64,000 nt of DNA, taken from positions 470,612 through 534,611 of the forward strand of contig NZ_BAGE01000041.1 in assembly GCF_000308675.1 (NCBI RefSeq), in the 5' to 3' direction. The position numbers were made by a program, and so were the translations under genes. A model generated the notes under the pieces. That model was not told the DNA's origin and made no database searches. It saw only the letters and a list, made by a program, of their open reading frames with translations. Below are positions 11,006 to 19,968 of the stretch, piece by piece. The stretch's first letter is position 1; the number at the start of each line of letters is the position of its first letter. Source of the stretch: Nocardia paucivorans NBRC 100373. GTDB lineage: Bacteria; Actinomycetota; Actinomycetes; Mycobacteriales; Mycobacteriaceae.

Positions 11006-11264
11006 TCATCCAGGGTACGGGCCGCCCTCGAACCGTTTTCCGGCGCGTTCTCCTCCGCGTGATCGGGGCAACGTTCGATCCGCTCCCACGAGCGCGGCGG
11101 CGACGTCGGACACCCACCCACCCGATGGGGACACCCCCGAGAAAACAGCGCTCGCGTAACACGAAAACTATCGTCGAGTAACACGCATATATCGTTTCGG
11201 CGTGGCGCCTCGGCATGTATCGGAATAACGGGAAAATCCGCGATTTCCGCTTAAGGTCTCATTT

Positions 11265-12044
11265 ATGACCGAGGCCATCGAAGCAGGCACCGCACCCGGC
11301 GCCGCCCCACCGCCCATGATCGAAATGCGCGGTGTGAACAAACACTTCGGACGGCTGCACGTTCTACGCGATATCGACCTCACGGTGCCGCGTGGTCAGG
11401 TGGTGATCGTACTCGGCCCATCCGGTTCCGGTAAGTCGACACTGTGCCGGACCATCAATCGACTGGAACCGATCGATTCCGGGCGGATCAGCGTCGACGG
11501 GGTACCGCTACCGGCCGAGGGCCGGGCGCTGGCCGCGCTGCGCGCCGATGTGGGCATGGTTTTCCAATCGTTCAATCTCTTCGCGCACAAAACGATCATC
11601 GACAATGTCACCTTGGCCCCCATCAAGGTGCGTAGGACGAAAAAGGACATCGCCCGCCGGCGGGGGATGGAATTACTGGAACGCGTCGGCATCGCCGATC
11701 AGGCGGACAAATATCCGGCGCAGTTGTCCGGCGGTCAGCAGCAACGCGTCGCCATCGCGCGGGCGCTGGCGATGAATCCGAAGGTGATGCTGTTCGACGA
11801 GCCGACTTCGGCGCTGGACCCGGAGATGGTCAACGAAGTGCTCGACGTCATGGTCTCACTGGCCAAGGAGGGGATGACGATGCTGGTGGTCACCCACGAG
11901 ATGGGTTTCGCCCGGCGCGCGGGGGATCGGGTGCTGTTCATGGCCGACGGCCGAGTGGTCGAGGACACCGACCCGGAGACGTTCTTCACCGCGCCGACAT
12001 CGGAACGGGCCAAGGACTTCCTCGGCAAGATACTCGCCCACTGA
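11265..12044 (+). CDS. gluA: glutamate ABC importer, ATP-binding protein
   Basis: ATPase subunit of a polar amino-acid (glutamate/glutamine family) importer. In 259 residues it has Walker [10 protein letters not shown] (51-59), the Q-loop VFQSFNLF, the signature LSGGQQQR (154-161) and Walker B VMLFDEP (174-180), followed by the switch His in VVTHEM. It is the first gene of a four-gene operon with a lipoprotein binding subunit and two permeases. That is the gene set of Corynebacterium gluABCD, from which the symbol is taken. Specificity for glutamate is inferred from the set, not proven. The upstream 259 bp carries the promoter. Confidence 0.9.
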   Translation: MTEAIEAGTAPGAAPPPMIEMRGVNKHFGRLHVLRDIDLTVPRGQVVIVLGPSGSGKSTLCRTINRLEPIDSGRISVDGVPLPAEGRALAALRADVGMVFQSFNLFAHKTIIDNVTLAPIKVRRTKKDIARRRGMELLERVGIADQADKYPAQLSGGQQQRVAIARALAMNPKVMLFDEPTSALDPEMVNEVLDVMVSLAKEGMTMLVVTHEMGFARRAGDRVLFMADGRVVEDTDPETFFTAPTSERAKDFLGKILAH

Positions 12045-12092
12045 CGGCACCGCCGATGACGTAGGACCATCACGGATGAGGGAAGGAACACG

Positions 12093-12929
12093 ATGAGGAT
12101 CGACCGCGCGCTCCGTCTCGCTGTCGGGGTGCTCGCTCTGGGTATCGTCGCCACCACCACGGCCTGTGGTGGTGGGGACGACCGGTCCGCCCTCGAGCAC
12201 GCCCAGGATGGCCGACTCACCATCGGCATCAAATTCGATCAACCCGGCCTCGGGCAACGCAACACCGATGGCTCCTACAGCGGCTTCGACGTCGAGGTGG
12301 CCAAGTACGTGGCGGCCGAGCTCGGCGTCCGGCCGGACGACATCACCTTCAAGGAGGCGCCGTCGGCCCAACGCGAGTCGCTGATCCAGAACGGTCAGGT
12401 GGATTTCATCGTCGCCACCTATTCGATCACCGATCAGCGCAAGGAGAAGGTCGACTTCGCCGGCCCCTACTATGTGGCGGGCCAGAAGCTGCTGGTGCGG
12501 GCGGACAACACCGATATCACCGGACCGAACACCCTCGCCGGTAAAACGGTCTGCTCGGTAAAGGGATCCACTCCGGCGCAGCGGATCGAAAAGGAGTTCC
12601 CCGACACCCAACTTCAGGCCTACGACACTTACTCGCTGTGCCTGGAAGGGCTCAACAGCGGCGCGATCGACGCGGTGACCACCGACGACATCATCCTCGC
12701 CGGTTATGCATCCCAATCACCGGGCAGGTACAAGGTGGTCGGCGACGGTTTCTCCACCGAGAACTACGGGATCGGCCTGATGAAGGGCGATCGGGAAACC
12801 CGCGACCGCATCAACGACGCGATCGAGGCGATGATCGCCGAAGGCGCCTGGGACAAGGCGTTCCAGGACTCGGTCGGACGAGCCGCGAACTACCCCACCC
12901 CACCGGCCCCGACAGTGGATCGGTACTGA
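12093..12929 (+). CDS. gluB: glutamate ABC importer, substrate-binding lipoprotein
   Basis: Extracytoplasmic solute-binding protein family 3, 278 residues. It has a signal peptide with lipobox TTAC, and the acylated Cys is residue 25. The mature domain begins with a typical [13 protein letters not shown] strand and contains the [11 protein letters not shown] helix found in glutamate/glutamine-binding proteins. It lies 48 bp after gluA with AGGAA ahead of the ATG and precedes the two permease genes. It should capture an acidic or amide amino acid outside the membrane and deliver it to GluCD. Confidence 0.9.
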   Translation: MRIDRALRLAVGVLALGIVATTTACGGGDDRSALEHAQDGRLTIGIKFDQPGLGQRNTDGSYSGFDVEVAKYVAAELGVRPDDITFKEAPSAQRESLIQNGQVDFIVATYSITDQRKEKVDFAGPYYVAGQKLLVRADNTDITGPNTLAGKTVCSVKGSTPAQRIEKEFPDTQLQAYDTYSLCLEGLNSGAIDAVTTDDIILAGYASQSPGRYKVVGDGFSTENYGIGLMKGDRETRDRINDAIEAMIAEGAWDKAFQDSVGRAANYPTPPAPTVDRY

Positions 12930-13017
12930 TTCCGCGCTCCGGGTGGCGGCCGTGCCGTGCGGTCACCGCCCGAAGCGCAGCACCGGCCACCGTCCCGAAC
13001 GGAAGGGCGTATCCACC

Positions 13018-13698
13018 GTGTTCGATCTGATCTCCGAGTACGACACCCGACTGCTCGAGGCATTCTGGGTGACCATTCAACTGACCGTGCTGTCGGCGAT
13101 CGGCGCCCTGGTGATCGGAACCGTGGTCGCCGGTATGCGAGTGTCTCCGGTTCCGGTGGCACGCTGGGTGGGCGCCGCCTATGTCATGGTGTTCCGCAAT
13201 ACCCCGCTCACGCTCATCCTGGTGTTCTGTTCCCTGGGCCTGTATTCCATCCTGCGCCTGAACCTGGCGGCGGAAGGTCCGGACTCGCTGGCGGCCAACA
13301 ACTTCCGCTGGGCCACGGTGGGACTGAGCGTGTACACGGCGGCGTTCGTGTGCGAGTCGCTGCGGGCGGGCATCAATACCGTGCCGCTGGGGCAATCCGA
13401 GGCCGGCCGTTCCCTGGGGTTGAATTTCTTCCAGAATCTGCGGTTGATCGTGCTGCCCCAGGCCTTCCGATCGGTGATCGCGCCATTGGGCAGCGTACTC
13501 ATCGCCTTGACGAAGAACTCCACCGTTGCCTCGGCGATCGGGGTCGTCGAGGCCTCGTTGTTGATGAACGAGATGCTGGAGAACCAAGCCGCGCTCCTGC
13601 TCATCGGCGCTGTCTTCGCGCTCGGCTTCGTGGTGTTGACACTACCGACCGGCCTGTTGTTCGGATATCTCGCCAAACGATTCGAGGTGGCCCGATGA
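13018..13698 (+). CDS. gluC: glutamate ABC importer permease 1
   Basis: Inner-membrane permease of the HisMQ/GlnP family, 226 residues with about five transmembrane segments. The cytoplasmic EAA loop (ESLRAGINTVPLGQSEAGRSL) docks onto the ATPase. The GTG at 13018 (VFDLISEYD) is chosen: GGAAGGG lies upstream, and the protein then begins with the usual short periplasmic or amphipathic segment before the first helix. The last 4 bp overlap the gluD start. It pairs with GluD as a heterodimeric channel. Confidence 0.9.
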   Translation: MFDLISEYDTRLLEAFWVTIQLTVLSAIGALVIGTVVAGMRVSPVPVARWVGAAYVMVFRNTPLTLILVFCSLGLYSILRLNLAAEGPDSLAANNFRWATVGLSVYTAAFVCESLRAGINTVPLGQSEAGRSLGLNFFQNLRLIVLPQAFRSVIAPLGSVLIALTKNSTVASAIGVVEASLLMNEMLENQAALLLIGAVFALGFVVLTLPTGLLFGYLAKRFEVAR

Positions 13699-14603
13699 GC
13701 GGTGGGGCGCCGGTTCTCTACGATGCGCCGGGTCCGAGGGCCCGAATACGCAATATCGGCTACTCGCTGATCGTCGTCGTGGTGGTCGTGGCCGCGGCCT
13801 GGTACGTCGTGCGGGGGTTCGCCGACCAGAGGCAGTTCGTCCGCGCCAAATGGGAACCCTTCCTCGACGGTGGGGTGTGGACGACCTTTCTGCTGCCGGG
13901 TCTGCGCGGCACCGTTGTGGCGGCGGCATTGTCCATCGTGCTGGCCATGGCGCTGGGCATGATCTTCGGTATCGCGCGATTGTCGGATCATCGGTGGGTG
14001 CGGCTGCTCGCCGGGGCGATCGTGGAGACGGCCCGCGCCATCCCCGTGCTGATCCTGATGTTCTTCCTCTTCGCGCTGTACTCCCGATACAACGTGTTCC
14101 GATCGGAGTATCTGGCGTTGAGCGCGGTGGTGACCGCACTGACGATCTACAACGGCTCGGTGATCGCGGAGATCGTCCGGGCCGGGATCCTGTCCCTGCC
14201 CAAGGGACAGACCGAGGCCGCGGCCGCGCTGGGGATGCGTAAAGGCCGGATCATGCAGCTGATCCTGCTGCCGCAGGCAATCACCGCCATGCTCCCGGCC
14301 CTCATCTCACAGATGGTCGTCGCCCTCAAGGACTCGGCACTCGGCTACGTGATCACCTATGAGGAGGTGGTCCGCAACGCCCTACAACTGGGTGGCCTCG
14401 GCGTGGGCGGTGAACCCAATATCATTCCCGCGCTGCTGGTCGCCGCAGCCCTCGTGATCACCCTTAACGTCACCCTGTCCGGAGTGGCCACCCGGGTGGA
14501 GCGCCGGCTGCGGGCCGGACGCCGCAAGGGCACCGGGGTGGTGGCCGCGGACTCGGTGATCACCGACGCCGCTCCCGGAGTGGATATCACCATCAAATCC
14601 TGA
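13695..14603 (+). CDS. gluD: glutamate ABC importer permease 2
   Basis: Second permease subunit, 302 residues. The first transmembrane helix (GYSLIVVVVVVAAAWYVV) precedes a 40-residue loop typical of GluD/GltK proteins. The HisMQ-type core follows, with the EAA loop AEIVRAGILSLPKGQTEAAAAL. The ~35-residue C-terminal tail is basic and then acidic. It overlaps gluC by ATGA and ends 3 bp from the convergent recX stop, so there is no room for a private intergenic terminator between the two transcription units. Confidence 0.9.
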   Translation: MSGGAPVLYDAPGPRARIRNIGYSLIVVVVVVAAAWYVVRGFADQRQFVRAKWEPFLDGGVWTTFLLPGLRGTVVAAALSIVLAMALGMIFGIARLSDHRWVRLLAGAIVETARAIPVLILMFFLFALYSRYNVFRSEYLALSAVVTALTIYNGSVIAEIVRAGILSLPKGQTEAAAALGMRKGRIMQLILLPQAITAMLPALISQMVVALKDSALGYVITYEEVVRNALQLGGLGVGGEPNIIPALLVAAALVITLNVTLSGVATRVERRLRAGRRKGTGVVAADSVITDAAPGVDITIKS

Positions 14604-14606
14604 GGC

Positions 14607-15299
14607 CTAATCCACGGCACGAGACGGTCGGTCGAGTGGGTCGGTGTCCTCCGGGACGGGGTCGGCAGAATCAGCGGCGAGTTCGGCGGTGACAACCGCA
14701 TAGGCCACCGACTGTCCGTAACCGCGACGAGCGAGCATACCGACCAGACGACGTATCTTCTTGTCCCGATCCAGCTTCGGCGCCATGGTGCGCAGTTTGC
14801 GGCGGACCAGTTCGGTGGCTCGGGCCCGTTCGTCCTCGGTGGTGACGGTATCGAGGGCGGGGGCCGCGTCGTCCGCGGATATCCCCTTGCGCCGCAGCTC
14901 GTGGGCGAGCGCCTGACGCCCTCGGCCGGAGTGGGCGTGTCGGGAACGCACCCACTGCCGGGCGAACGCGGCATCGTCGACGAGTCCGACCTCACCGAGC
15001 CGATCGAGGGCCCGTTCACTCACCTCGGCCGCGAACCCTTTGTCCGCCAGCCGGCGGGCCAGCTCGGCGCGGCTGCGGGCGCGAACGGCGAGCAATCGCA
15101 GACAGACCTCCTTGGCCTGTTCCACGGTCCCACCCCCGGGCCCGAACGAGGAAGAAACCCCGGCCGGACGGGTCCGCTGCGGATCGAACTCGTCCGACCG
15201 GGAGTCGGTGGGGGTACTCGCCAGGATTTCCGCCGTTCGACGCCGCAGCTCGGCCACGGCCTCGGACCGGTCTGGCCGAGATACGGAACGCTCGTGCAC
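14607..15299 (-). CDS. recX: regulatory protein RecX
   Basis: RecA modulator that caps or destabilises RecA filaments. At 230 residues it has a ~70-residue variable N-terminus, then the three-helix RecX repeats beginning around VCLRLLAVRARSRAELARRLADKGF. The conserved GLVDDAAFARQWVRSR segment follows in the middle. It starts at GTG 15299, 4 bp after the recA stop, so recA and recX form one operon and share the SOS-controlled promoter upstream of recA. The long N-terminus is common in actinobacterial RecX. Confidence 0.92.
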   Translation of the reverse strand: MHERSVSRPDRSEAVAELRRRTAEILASTPTDSRSDEFDPQRTRPAGVSSSFGPGGGTVEQAKEVCLRLLAVRARSRAELARRLADKGFAAEVSERALDRLGEVGLVDDAAFARQWVRSRHAHSGRGRQALAHELRRKGISADDAAPALDTVTTEDERARATELVRRKLRTMAPKLDRDKKIRRLVGMLARRGYGQSVAYAVVTAELAADSADPVPEDTDPLDRPSRAVD

Positions 15300-15303
15300 C
15301 GGA

Positions 15304-16341
15304 TCAGAAATCGGCGGGAACCTCGTCCGTCGCGGTCACATCGGCGCCGATACCCAACTTCTCCTTGATCTTCTTCTCGATTTCGTCGCGGATATCGACG
15401 TTCTCCAGCAGGAACTTGCGCGCGTTCTCCTTACCCTGCCCCAGCTGGTCGCCCTCGTAGGTGTACCAGGAACCGGATTTCCGGATGAAACCGTGTTCGA
15501 CACCCATATCGATGAGCGAGCCCTCCTTGGAGATTCCGTGGCCGTAGAGAATGTCGAACTCGGCCTGCTTGAACGGCGGGCTGACCTTGTTCTTCACCAC
15601 CTTGACGCGGGTACGGTTACCCACCGCGTCGCTACCGTCCTTCAGTGTCTCGATCCGCCGCACATCCAGCCGGACGGAGGCGTAGAACTTCAGCGCCTTA
15701 CCGCCGGTGGTGGTCTCGGGCGAGCCGAACATGACACCGATCTTCTCGCGCAGCTGGTTGATGAAGATGGCGGTGGTGCCGGAGTTGTTCAATGCGCTGG
15801 TCATCTTGCGCAGGGCCTGGCTCATCAGGCGGGCCTGCAGACCGACATGGCTGTCACCCATCTCGCCCTCGATCTCGGCACGGGGCACCAGGGCGGCGAC
15901 GGAGTCGATGACGATGATGTCGATGGCACCGGAGCGGACCAGCATATCCGCGATCTCCAGTGCCTGTTCGCCGGTGTCGGGCTGGGAGACCAGCAGGGAG
16001 TCGGTGTCGACACCGAGCTTGCGGGCGTAATCCGGATCGAGCGCGTGTTCGGCGTCGATGAAGGCGGCCACCCCGCCGGCGGCCTGGGCATTGGCCACCG
16101 CGTGCAGGGCGACCGTCGTCTTACCGGAGGATTCCGGACCGTAGATCTCCACGATCCGCCCACGCGGCAGACCGCCGATACCCAACGCCACGTCGAGCGC
16201 GATGGAACCGGTCGGAATGACCGAGACGGGCTGGCGGGCCTCCTCGCCCAGACGCATTACCGCGCCCTTGCCGAAACTCTTTTCGACCTGGGCAAGTGCG
16301 AGTTCGAGCGCCTTGTCGCGGTCGTAGGCCTGTGGTGCCAT
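15304..16341 (-). CDS. recA: recombinase RecA
   Basis: DNA-dependent ATPase that forms filaments on single-stranded DNA, performs strand exchange and triggers LexA self-cleavage. The 345-residue protein has Walker A GPESSGKT (68-75), Walker B ending in VIDSVAAL and the conserved loop-2 region [20 protein letters not shown]. It is continuous, with no intein, unlike the M. tuberculosis gene. The ATG at 16341 has GGGAGCAAAC upstream and gives the standard N-terminus [17 protein letters not shown] LexA box overlaps the promoter 91 bp upstream. recX follows directly. Confidence 0.98.
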   Translation of the reverse strand: MAPQAYDRDKALELALAQVEKSFGKGAVMRLGEEARQPVSVIPTGSIALDVALGIGGLPRGRIVEIYGPESSGKTTVALHAVANAQAAGGVAAFIDAEHALDPDYARKLGVDTDSLLVSQPDTGEQALEIADMLVRSGAIDIIVIDSVAALVPRAEIEGEMGDSHVGLQARLMSQALRKMTSALNNSGTTAIFINQLREKIGVMFGSPETTTGGKALKFYASVRLDVRRIETLKDGSDAVGNRTRVKVVKNKVSPPFKQAEFDILYGHGISKEGSLIDMGVEHGFIRKSGSWYTYEGDQLGQGKENARKFLLENVDIRDEIEKKIKEKLGIGADVTATDEVPADF

Positions 16342-16424
16342 GTTTGCTCCCTTTTCGCCGGGTGGTCCATCTCTGCGGTGGTTGGCGCCCACACTAGAGG
16401 GCGGCACCGACAAGTTCCGGCCCA

Positions 16425-16452
16425 AGCCTAAACGAACAGGTGTTCGAGTCAA
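16425..16452 (-). promoter_or_regulatory. recA promoter with LexA (SOS) box
   Basis: On the minus strand TCGAACACCTGTTCGT (16447-16432) matches the actinobacterial LexA consensus TCGAAC-N4-GTTCGA at every arm position but the last. It abuts a -35-like TTGACT (16452-16447) and lies before a -10-like TAGGCT (16430-16425) at a 16-bp spacing. LexA bound here would block polymerase access, the classical SOS arrangement for recA-recX. Confidence 0.85.
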
Positions 16453-16544
16453 GTGACGCGCCGGGCCTCGCTACCACTACGGCAGCACCGTCGTATCGGC
16501 GGCGCCGCGCGCCCCGAGAATACGGCGTTGCGAGGCCTCGATCC

Positions 16545-16594
16545 GGACATCACCCGGACATCACCCGGACATCACCCGGACATCACCCGGACAT
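16545..16594. repeat. 11-bp tandem repeat, 4.5 copies of GGACATCACCC
   Basis: Four exact copies of GGACATCACCC start at 16545, 16556, 16567 and 16578, and a fifth partial copy starts at 16589. The period is about one helical turn, so every unit faces the same side of the DNA. It sits directly upstream of the broken CGNR gene and could be its operator, or a slippage product. The core GACATCA also recurs at similar phasing near 32.8 kb. Confidence 0.75.
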
Positions 16595-16620
16595 AGTTGA
16601 TACCGGCCTCGCGCCGCGCC

Positions 16621-17132
16621 ATGCGGCCGTCGGGCGCGAACTCCCACCTCGGCAAACCGCCCCTCGACCTGCTCAACACGCGCTGGAACGCCGACGGCCC
16701 TCGCGACCTGCTCACCGATGTGGCCGGTCTACGTATCCGGCCGAACACCGTGGAACTCGCCGACCGAGCGCCGGCGAACGAAGCAACCCTCGCGGCCGTG
16801 CGCACCACCCGCGACATCATCTACGACACCGTCGTCCACGGATCGCACGATGCGCTCGACACCGTCCTGGGCCACGGCCGAATCCGCCGCAGCCGCGCCG
16901 ACTCCGGCACCACCGACACCCCGGAGGTACCGGCTCCGGCCCGACTACCCGGCCGGCCGCCGCACTCCTGGATATGCTCGCGACGGGCCCGCACCGCATC
17001 CACCAATGCGCCCACCCGGACCGTGTGCTGTTCTTCCACGACACATCAAAGAACGGCGCCCGCCGCCGGCACTCGATGGCGACCTGCGGTAACCGCACCA
17101 AGGTCGCGCGCCACTACACGAAAAGAGAATGA
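16621..17132 (+). pseudogene. frameshifted CGNR zinc-finger / ABATE-domain gene
   Basis: Remnant of a CGNR-type transcription factor. From the ATG at 16621 one frame encodes the N-terminal ABATE-like region (PPLDLLNTRWNADGPRDLLTD through GHGRIRRSRADSG). The C-terminal zinc-binding region, with CAHPDRVLFFHDTSKNGAR and the MATCGNRTKVARHY motif that names the family, is in another frame and ends at 17132. The break lies around 16920-16970, in a GC-rich run where one intermediate frame (RPDYPAGR) may also have been coding. One or two indels are needed to rejoin the parts. All four zinc-site cysteine/CGNR elements survive, so the decay is recent or the break is a sequencing error. Confidence 0.7.
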
Positions 17133-17160
17133 GAGACCGACCACGACGGCCGGCCGATAC

Positions 17161-17355
17161 TCACCACCGCGAACGCGGAACGTCGAATTCGGCGCACAAC
17201 GCACGCCAGACCTCGCGGGGATCCACTCCCGCCTCGATCGCCGCGGCACCGGTTCTACCACCGAGCGATTGGATGACATGGTCGGTGAGCAGGGAATCGC
17301 CGCGAGCGACTCCGAACTCAGTGTGCAACAACTCCTGGAACTCGGTCAAGCGCAC
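17161..17355 (-). CDS. DUF3046 family protein
   Basis: A 64-residue actinobacterial protein of unknown function, MRLTEFQELLHTEFG to the C-terminal FDVPRSRW, which matches the short DUF3046 family (conserved RLTEF start and VP-x-x-RW ending). A gene of this family lies upstream of recA in mycobacteria as I recall, and that supports the call. It is on the recA strand, downstream of the glycosyltransferase gene. No catalytic motif is visible. Confidence 0.85.
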   Translation of the reverse strand: MRLTEFQELLHTEFGVARGDSLLTDHVIQSLGGRTGAAAIEAGVDPREVWRALCAEFDVPRSRW

Positions 17356-17445
17356 CGTGCCACGATACTCGCCACCCCGCCCGCCCGGACGTCCCGCACG
17401 CCGGAATGCCCGAACCGCGCGGCCGAAGCGGTCCCTGGCCCTGCC

Positions 17446-18609
17446 TCAGCGCGCACGCACCGCCGCACGGACCCGATGGCAGATCTCGACGGGATCGGCG
17501 ACCTCTCCCGCGCCCGCCGCCGCTCGCCGCGCCGCCTCGGTGAAGCCCGGTTCCGTCAGCACCCGTAATACCGCGGCGCGCAACGCCTCGGCCTCGAGCG
17601 GTCGTACCAGCAGCGAACTCCCCTGACGCATCGCACGGTTGGCCAGTTCCCATTGGTCGCCGCCCCCGGGCACGGTCACCACCGGCACCCCCGCCGACAG
17701 CGCCTTCGCCAACAGCCCATGCCCACCCCCACCGACCACCACACGGGCCCGGGTGAGCAGCTCGTCCTGCCGGCCCAGCCCGGCCGTCGCCCACGGCGGC
17801 AGATCGGCGGGCGGCTCGTCCAGTATGGATATCACCACTCGCACCCCGGCCCCGTCGAGGGCTTGCAGCACCGTGTCCACCATGCCGTGCACCCCTGTAT
17901 GCGCGGTGGACGGAGCGACCATGATCAGTGGCTCATCACCGGGCGGCGGCTCCAGGATTCGGTCGGTGGGCTCCCAGAACAGCGGTCCCACCACATGCGC
18001 CTCCCGCGGCCAGTCCGGACGCGGAACCTCCAGGGCGGGCAGGGTGGCGACCAACCGCGCGGCCGGTCCGGGATCCACGGGTGGCAGGCCCACGCTCTGC
18101 CGGGCCTGTTCGCGCTGTCGGGCGCCCCGACGGATATCGCGAGCGGTCAGAGCGCGCAGCACCCCGTCACGCAACCGGCCGTACGGCCCGTCCCCCGGTG
18201 CGAGACCGCTTCCGATGGGCGGCAGCCCCTTCGACGGCAGATACAGCGGATGGGGGGACAATTCCACCCAGGGCACGCCCAACCGTTCGGCCGCCATCCC
18301 CCCACCCGCGGTGAGCACATCCGAGACCACCAGTTCCGGGAGCATGGCGCTCAACTCGGGCAGGATCTCGGTCGAGATATGGGCGGCGCGCTCGTGAATG
18401 CGCTGCCCGGCATCGGTGTCGTCATCAATGGCCCGAGGCGCCAGCCCCTTGAGGCGACGCACCCCGATACCGGCCGCGCGGGCGGCGTCGAACCAGCGGG
18501 GTCCGGTGAACAGTACGGGCTCGTCACCCGCCGCCAGCAGTCGCAGGCACAACGCGATAGCGGGAAACGCATGGCCCGGATCCGGACCGGCGACAACGGC
18601 TACTCGCAT
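17446..18609 (-). CDS. UDP-glycosyltransferase-like protein (GT1 family)
   Basis: A 387-residue glycosyltransferase of the GT-B fold related to macrolide and rhamnosyl transferases. The N-terminal domain opens with MRVAVVAGPDPGHAFPAIAL, whose Gly/His loop is typical of acceptor-side GT1 domains. The C-terminal donor domain has the GGGHGLLAKALSAGVPVVTVPGGGDQWELA segment typical of this family's nucleotide-sugar site. The start at 18609 is taken because homology begins there, 6 codons into the open frame. A glycosyltransferase occupies the same position near recA in mycobacteria as recalled. Donor and acceptor are unknown. Confidence 0.85.
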   Translation of the reverse strand: MRVAVVAGPDPGHAFPAIALCLRLLAAGDEPVLFTGPRWFDAARAAGIGVRRLKGLAPRAIDDDTDAGQRIHERAAHISTEILPELSAMLPELVVSDVLTAGGGMAAERLGVPWVELSPHPLYLPSKGLPPIGSGLAPGDGPYGRLRDGVLRALTARDIRRGARQREQARQSVGLPPVDPGPAARLVATLPALEVPRPDWPREAHVVGPLFWEPTDRILEPPPGDEPLIMVAPSTAHTGVHGMVDTVLQALDGAGVRVVISILDEPPADLPPWATAGLGRQDELLTRARVVVGGGGHGLLAKALSAGVPVVTVPGGGDQWELANRAMRQGSSLLVRPLEAEALRAAVLRVLTEPGFTEAARRAAAGAGEVADPVEICHRVRAAVRAR

Positions 18610-18721
18610 TCGCCCAGCCTGCCACATCCGCCCCGACGCCCGATCGCGGAACCGGAATCACCATTCGCCCCCGTACCTGCGAACGACTCCGTTTCGATGC
18701 CCATATCGGGACGTGGGACGG

Positions 18722-18898
18722 TCAGAGTTTGCTCACGGGGCTGCCACTGCCCGAACCGGACAATGCCTTGTACAGCAGGTACAGGCCGAACACCACCGCC
18801 CCGATCACCAGGATCGGGACCAGTGCCTTGATCAATGCGCCGATAACGGCCAGCGCGATCCACACGACGACGACCACGCCGATGATCTTCCACAGCAT
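18722..18898 (-). CDS. 58-residue two-segment membrane protein near the psp genes
   Basis: A small ORF with a clear Shine-Dalgarno (GGGAGG, 6 bases before the ATG at 18898). The product starts MLWKIIGVVVVVWIALAVIG and has two hydrophobic stretches split by a Lys (ALIKAL), so it could form a helical hairpin or one long helix. It ends in a Gly/Ser tail, SGSGSGSPVSKL. It lies 113 bp downstream of pspM on the same strand, so it may be the last gene of the clgR-pspA-pspM unit. I do not recognise a named family. Confidence 0.7.
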   Translation of the reverse strand: MLWKIIGVVVVVWIALAVIGALIKALVPILVIGAVVFGLYLLYKALSGSGSGSPVSKL

Positions 18899-19011
18899 TT
18901 CGTACCTCCCAGAAGTGGCGCTACCCCTCGTAGCATCGCAGTCCCGACCCGAGAAATCACCGGATGGCCGTCGATATCGGGGTGAATATCAGGGTTGTCC
19001 CCGAACGACCA

Positions 19012-19938
19012 CTACGCTCGGCCGTGCCATCCGTACCGTGCGGAATTCTCCGACAGCGGCACGGACCGGGGAACAGTCGGCGCATACGACGGTTGGTCGG
19101 CGAGCTCGGTCAGCGCCTGGGCCCAACCGTCCATGCGGTCGGCGGCATGACGCAGATCGGCGACCACGACCTCGAACTCGTGGGCCACCGCCGTCGTCTC
19201 CGGAACCGCGAGTATTCGCCCGGCCGCGGCCACGATCTGCTCGTATTCGGCGACCCCGGTCTCCAACCGGGACAGAACGTGGCGCAACTGCTCGGCGAAC
19301 ATTCCGACCGTTTCCGTGTCCACCGCACCCAGGGTGGTTCCCGCCCGTTCCATGGCCGCGATATCGGCGGCCAGCGCGTGGAGCGCGGCAGCGCCGGAGT
19401 CCGCGGTGGCCAACATATCGTCGAGTTCGTCCGGTGGCAGCCGCCGAGAGTGCGCGATACGGCCGCCCAGCTCGTGGAGCGCGCGTTCGGCGCGCGCGAG
19501 ACGCTCCATCGGCGCGCGGGCGGCCGACCGGGGCGGAGGCAGTTTACGCGGCAGATATCTGGCGGGAGGCAGGGGAACACTGCGCGTCCGCAGATAGCGC
19601 CGGGTGCTCAATGCCGCCCCGGTGACCAGCGCGACGGCCCCACCACCGAGGACAACGACCACCCAGGCGGGAGCGGAGGCCACGGTCAACCCCACCACCC
19701 CGAGCGTGGTGATACCCGAGGCGGTGCCGAGCCGCACACTGCGCCGCCGCAGCCGGCGCCGCCGCCGCATCTCTCGTTCCCGCGGATCGGCCCACCGACG
19801 GACCGCGACCAGCGCGTGCTCACCCACTTCACGCAAGGTGTCCGGTAGGGCGGCGGTCTGTCGGGGCGGCGCCGCGTGCCACGATCGAATCGGATAGCGG
19901 GGCCCGGACCCGGAGAGGCGGGATCGTGAACCGCTCAT
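19012..19938 (-). CDS. pspM: phage-shock envelope-stress protein PspM
   Basis: A 308-residue integral membrane partner in the mycobacterial-type Psp system. It has a basic cytoplasmic N-terminus with an Arg-rich cluster (REMRRRRRLRRRSVRL), two adjacent transmembrane helices at roughly residues 72-107, then a long helical cytoplasmic domain and a short tail. The gene order clgR-pspA-pspM matches mycobacteria, where PspM links PspA to the membrane and to ClgR control. It begins 30 bp after pspA. The call relies on architecture and context as well as sequence. Confidence 0.85.
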   Translation of the reverse strand: MSGSRSRLSGSGPRYPIRSWHAAPPRQTAALPDTLREVGEHALVAVRRWADPREREMRRRRRLRRRSVRLGTASGITTLGVVGLTVASAPAWVVVVLGGGAVALVTGAALSTRRYLRTRSVPLPPARYLPRKLPPPRSAARAPMERLARAERALHELGGRIAHSRRLPPDELDDMLATADSGAAALHALAADIAAMERAGTTLGAVDTETVGMFAEQLRHVLSRLETGVAEYEQIVAAAGRILAVPETTAVAHEFEVVVADLRHAADRMDGWAQALTELADQPSYAPTVPRSVPLSENSARYGWHGRA

Positions 19939-19968
19939 GACTGCACTCCCTGCCGAAACCCCGAACCG

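Noticed and set aside
8882..11062. 726-codon plus-strand open frame
   Set aside because: Antisense to miaB and its membrane partner; composition typical of reverse-frame reading at high GC.
15304..16341. RecA intein, as in M. tuberculosis
   Set aside because: The recA frame is a continuous 345 codons with normal motifs and no insertion.
16545..16594. Possible CRISPR array
   Set aside because: The units are 11 bp and contiguous, with no spacers and no cas genes nearby.
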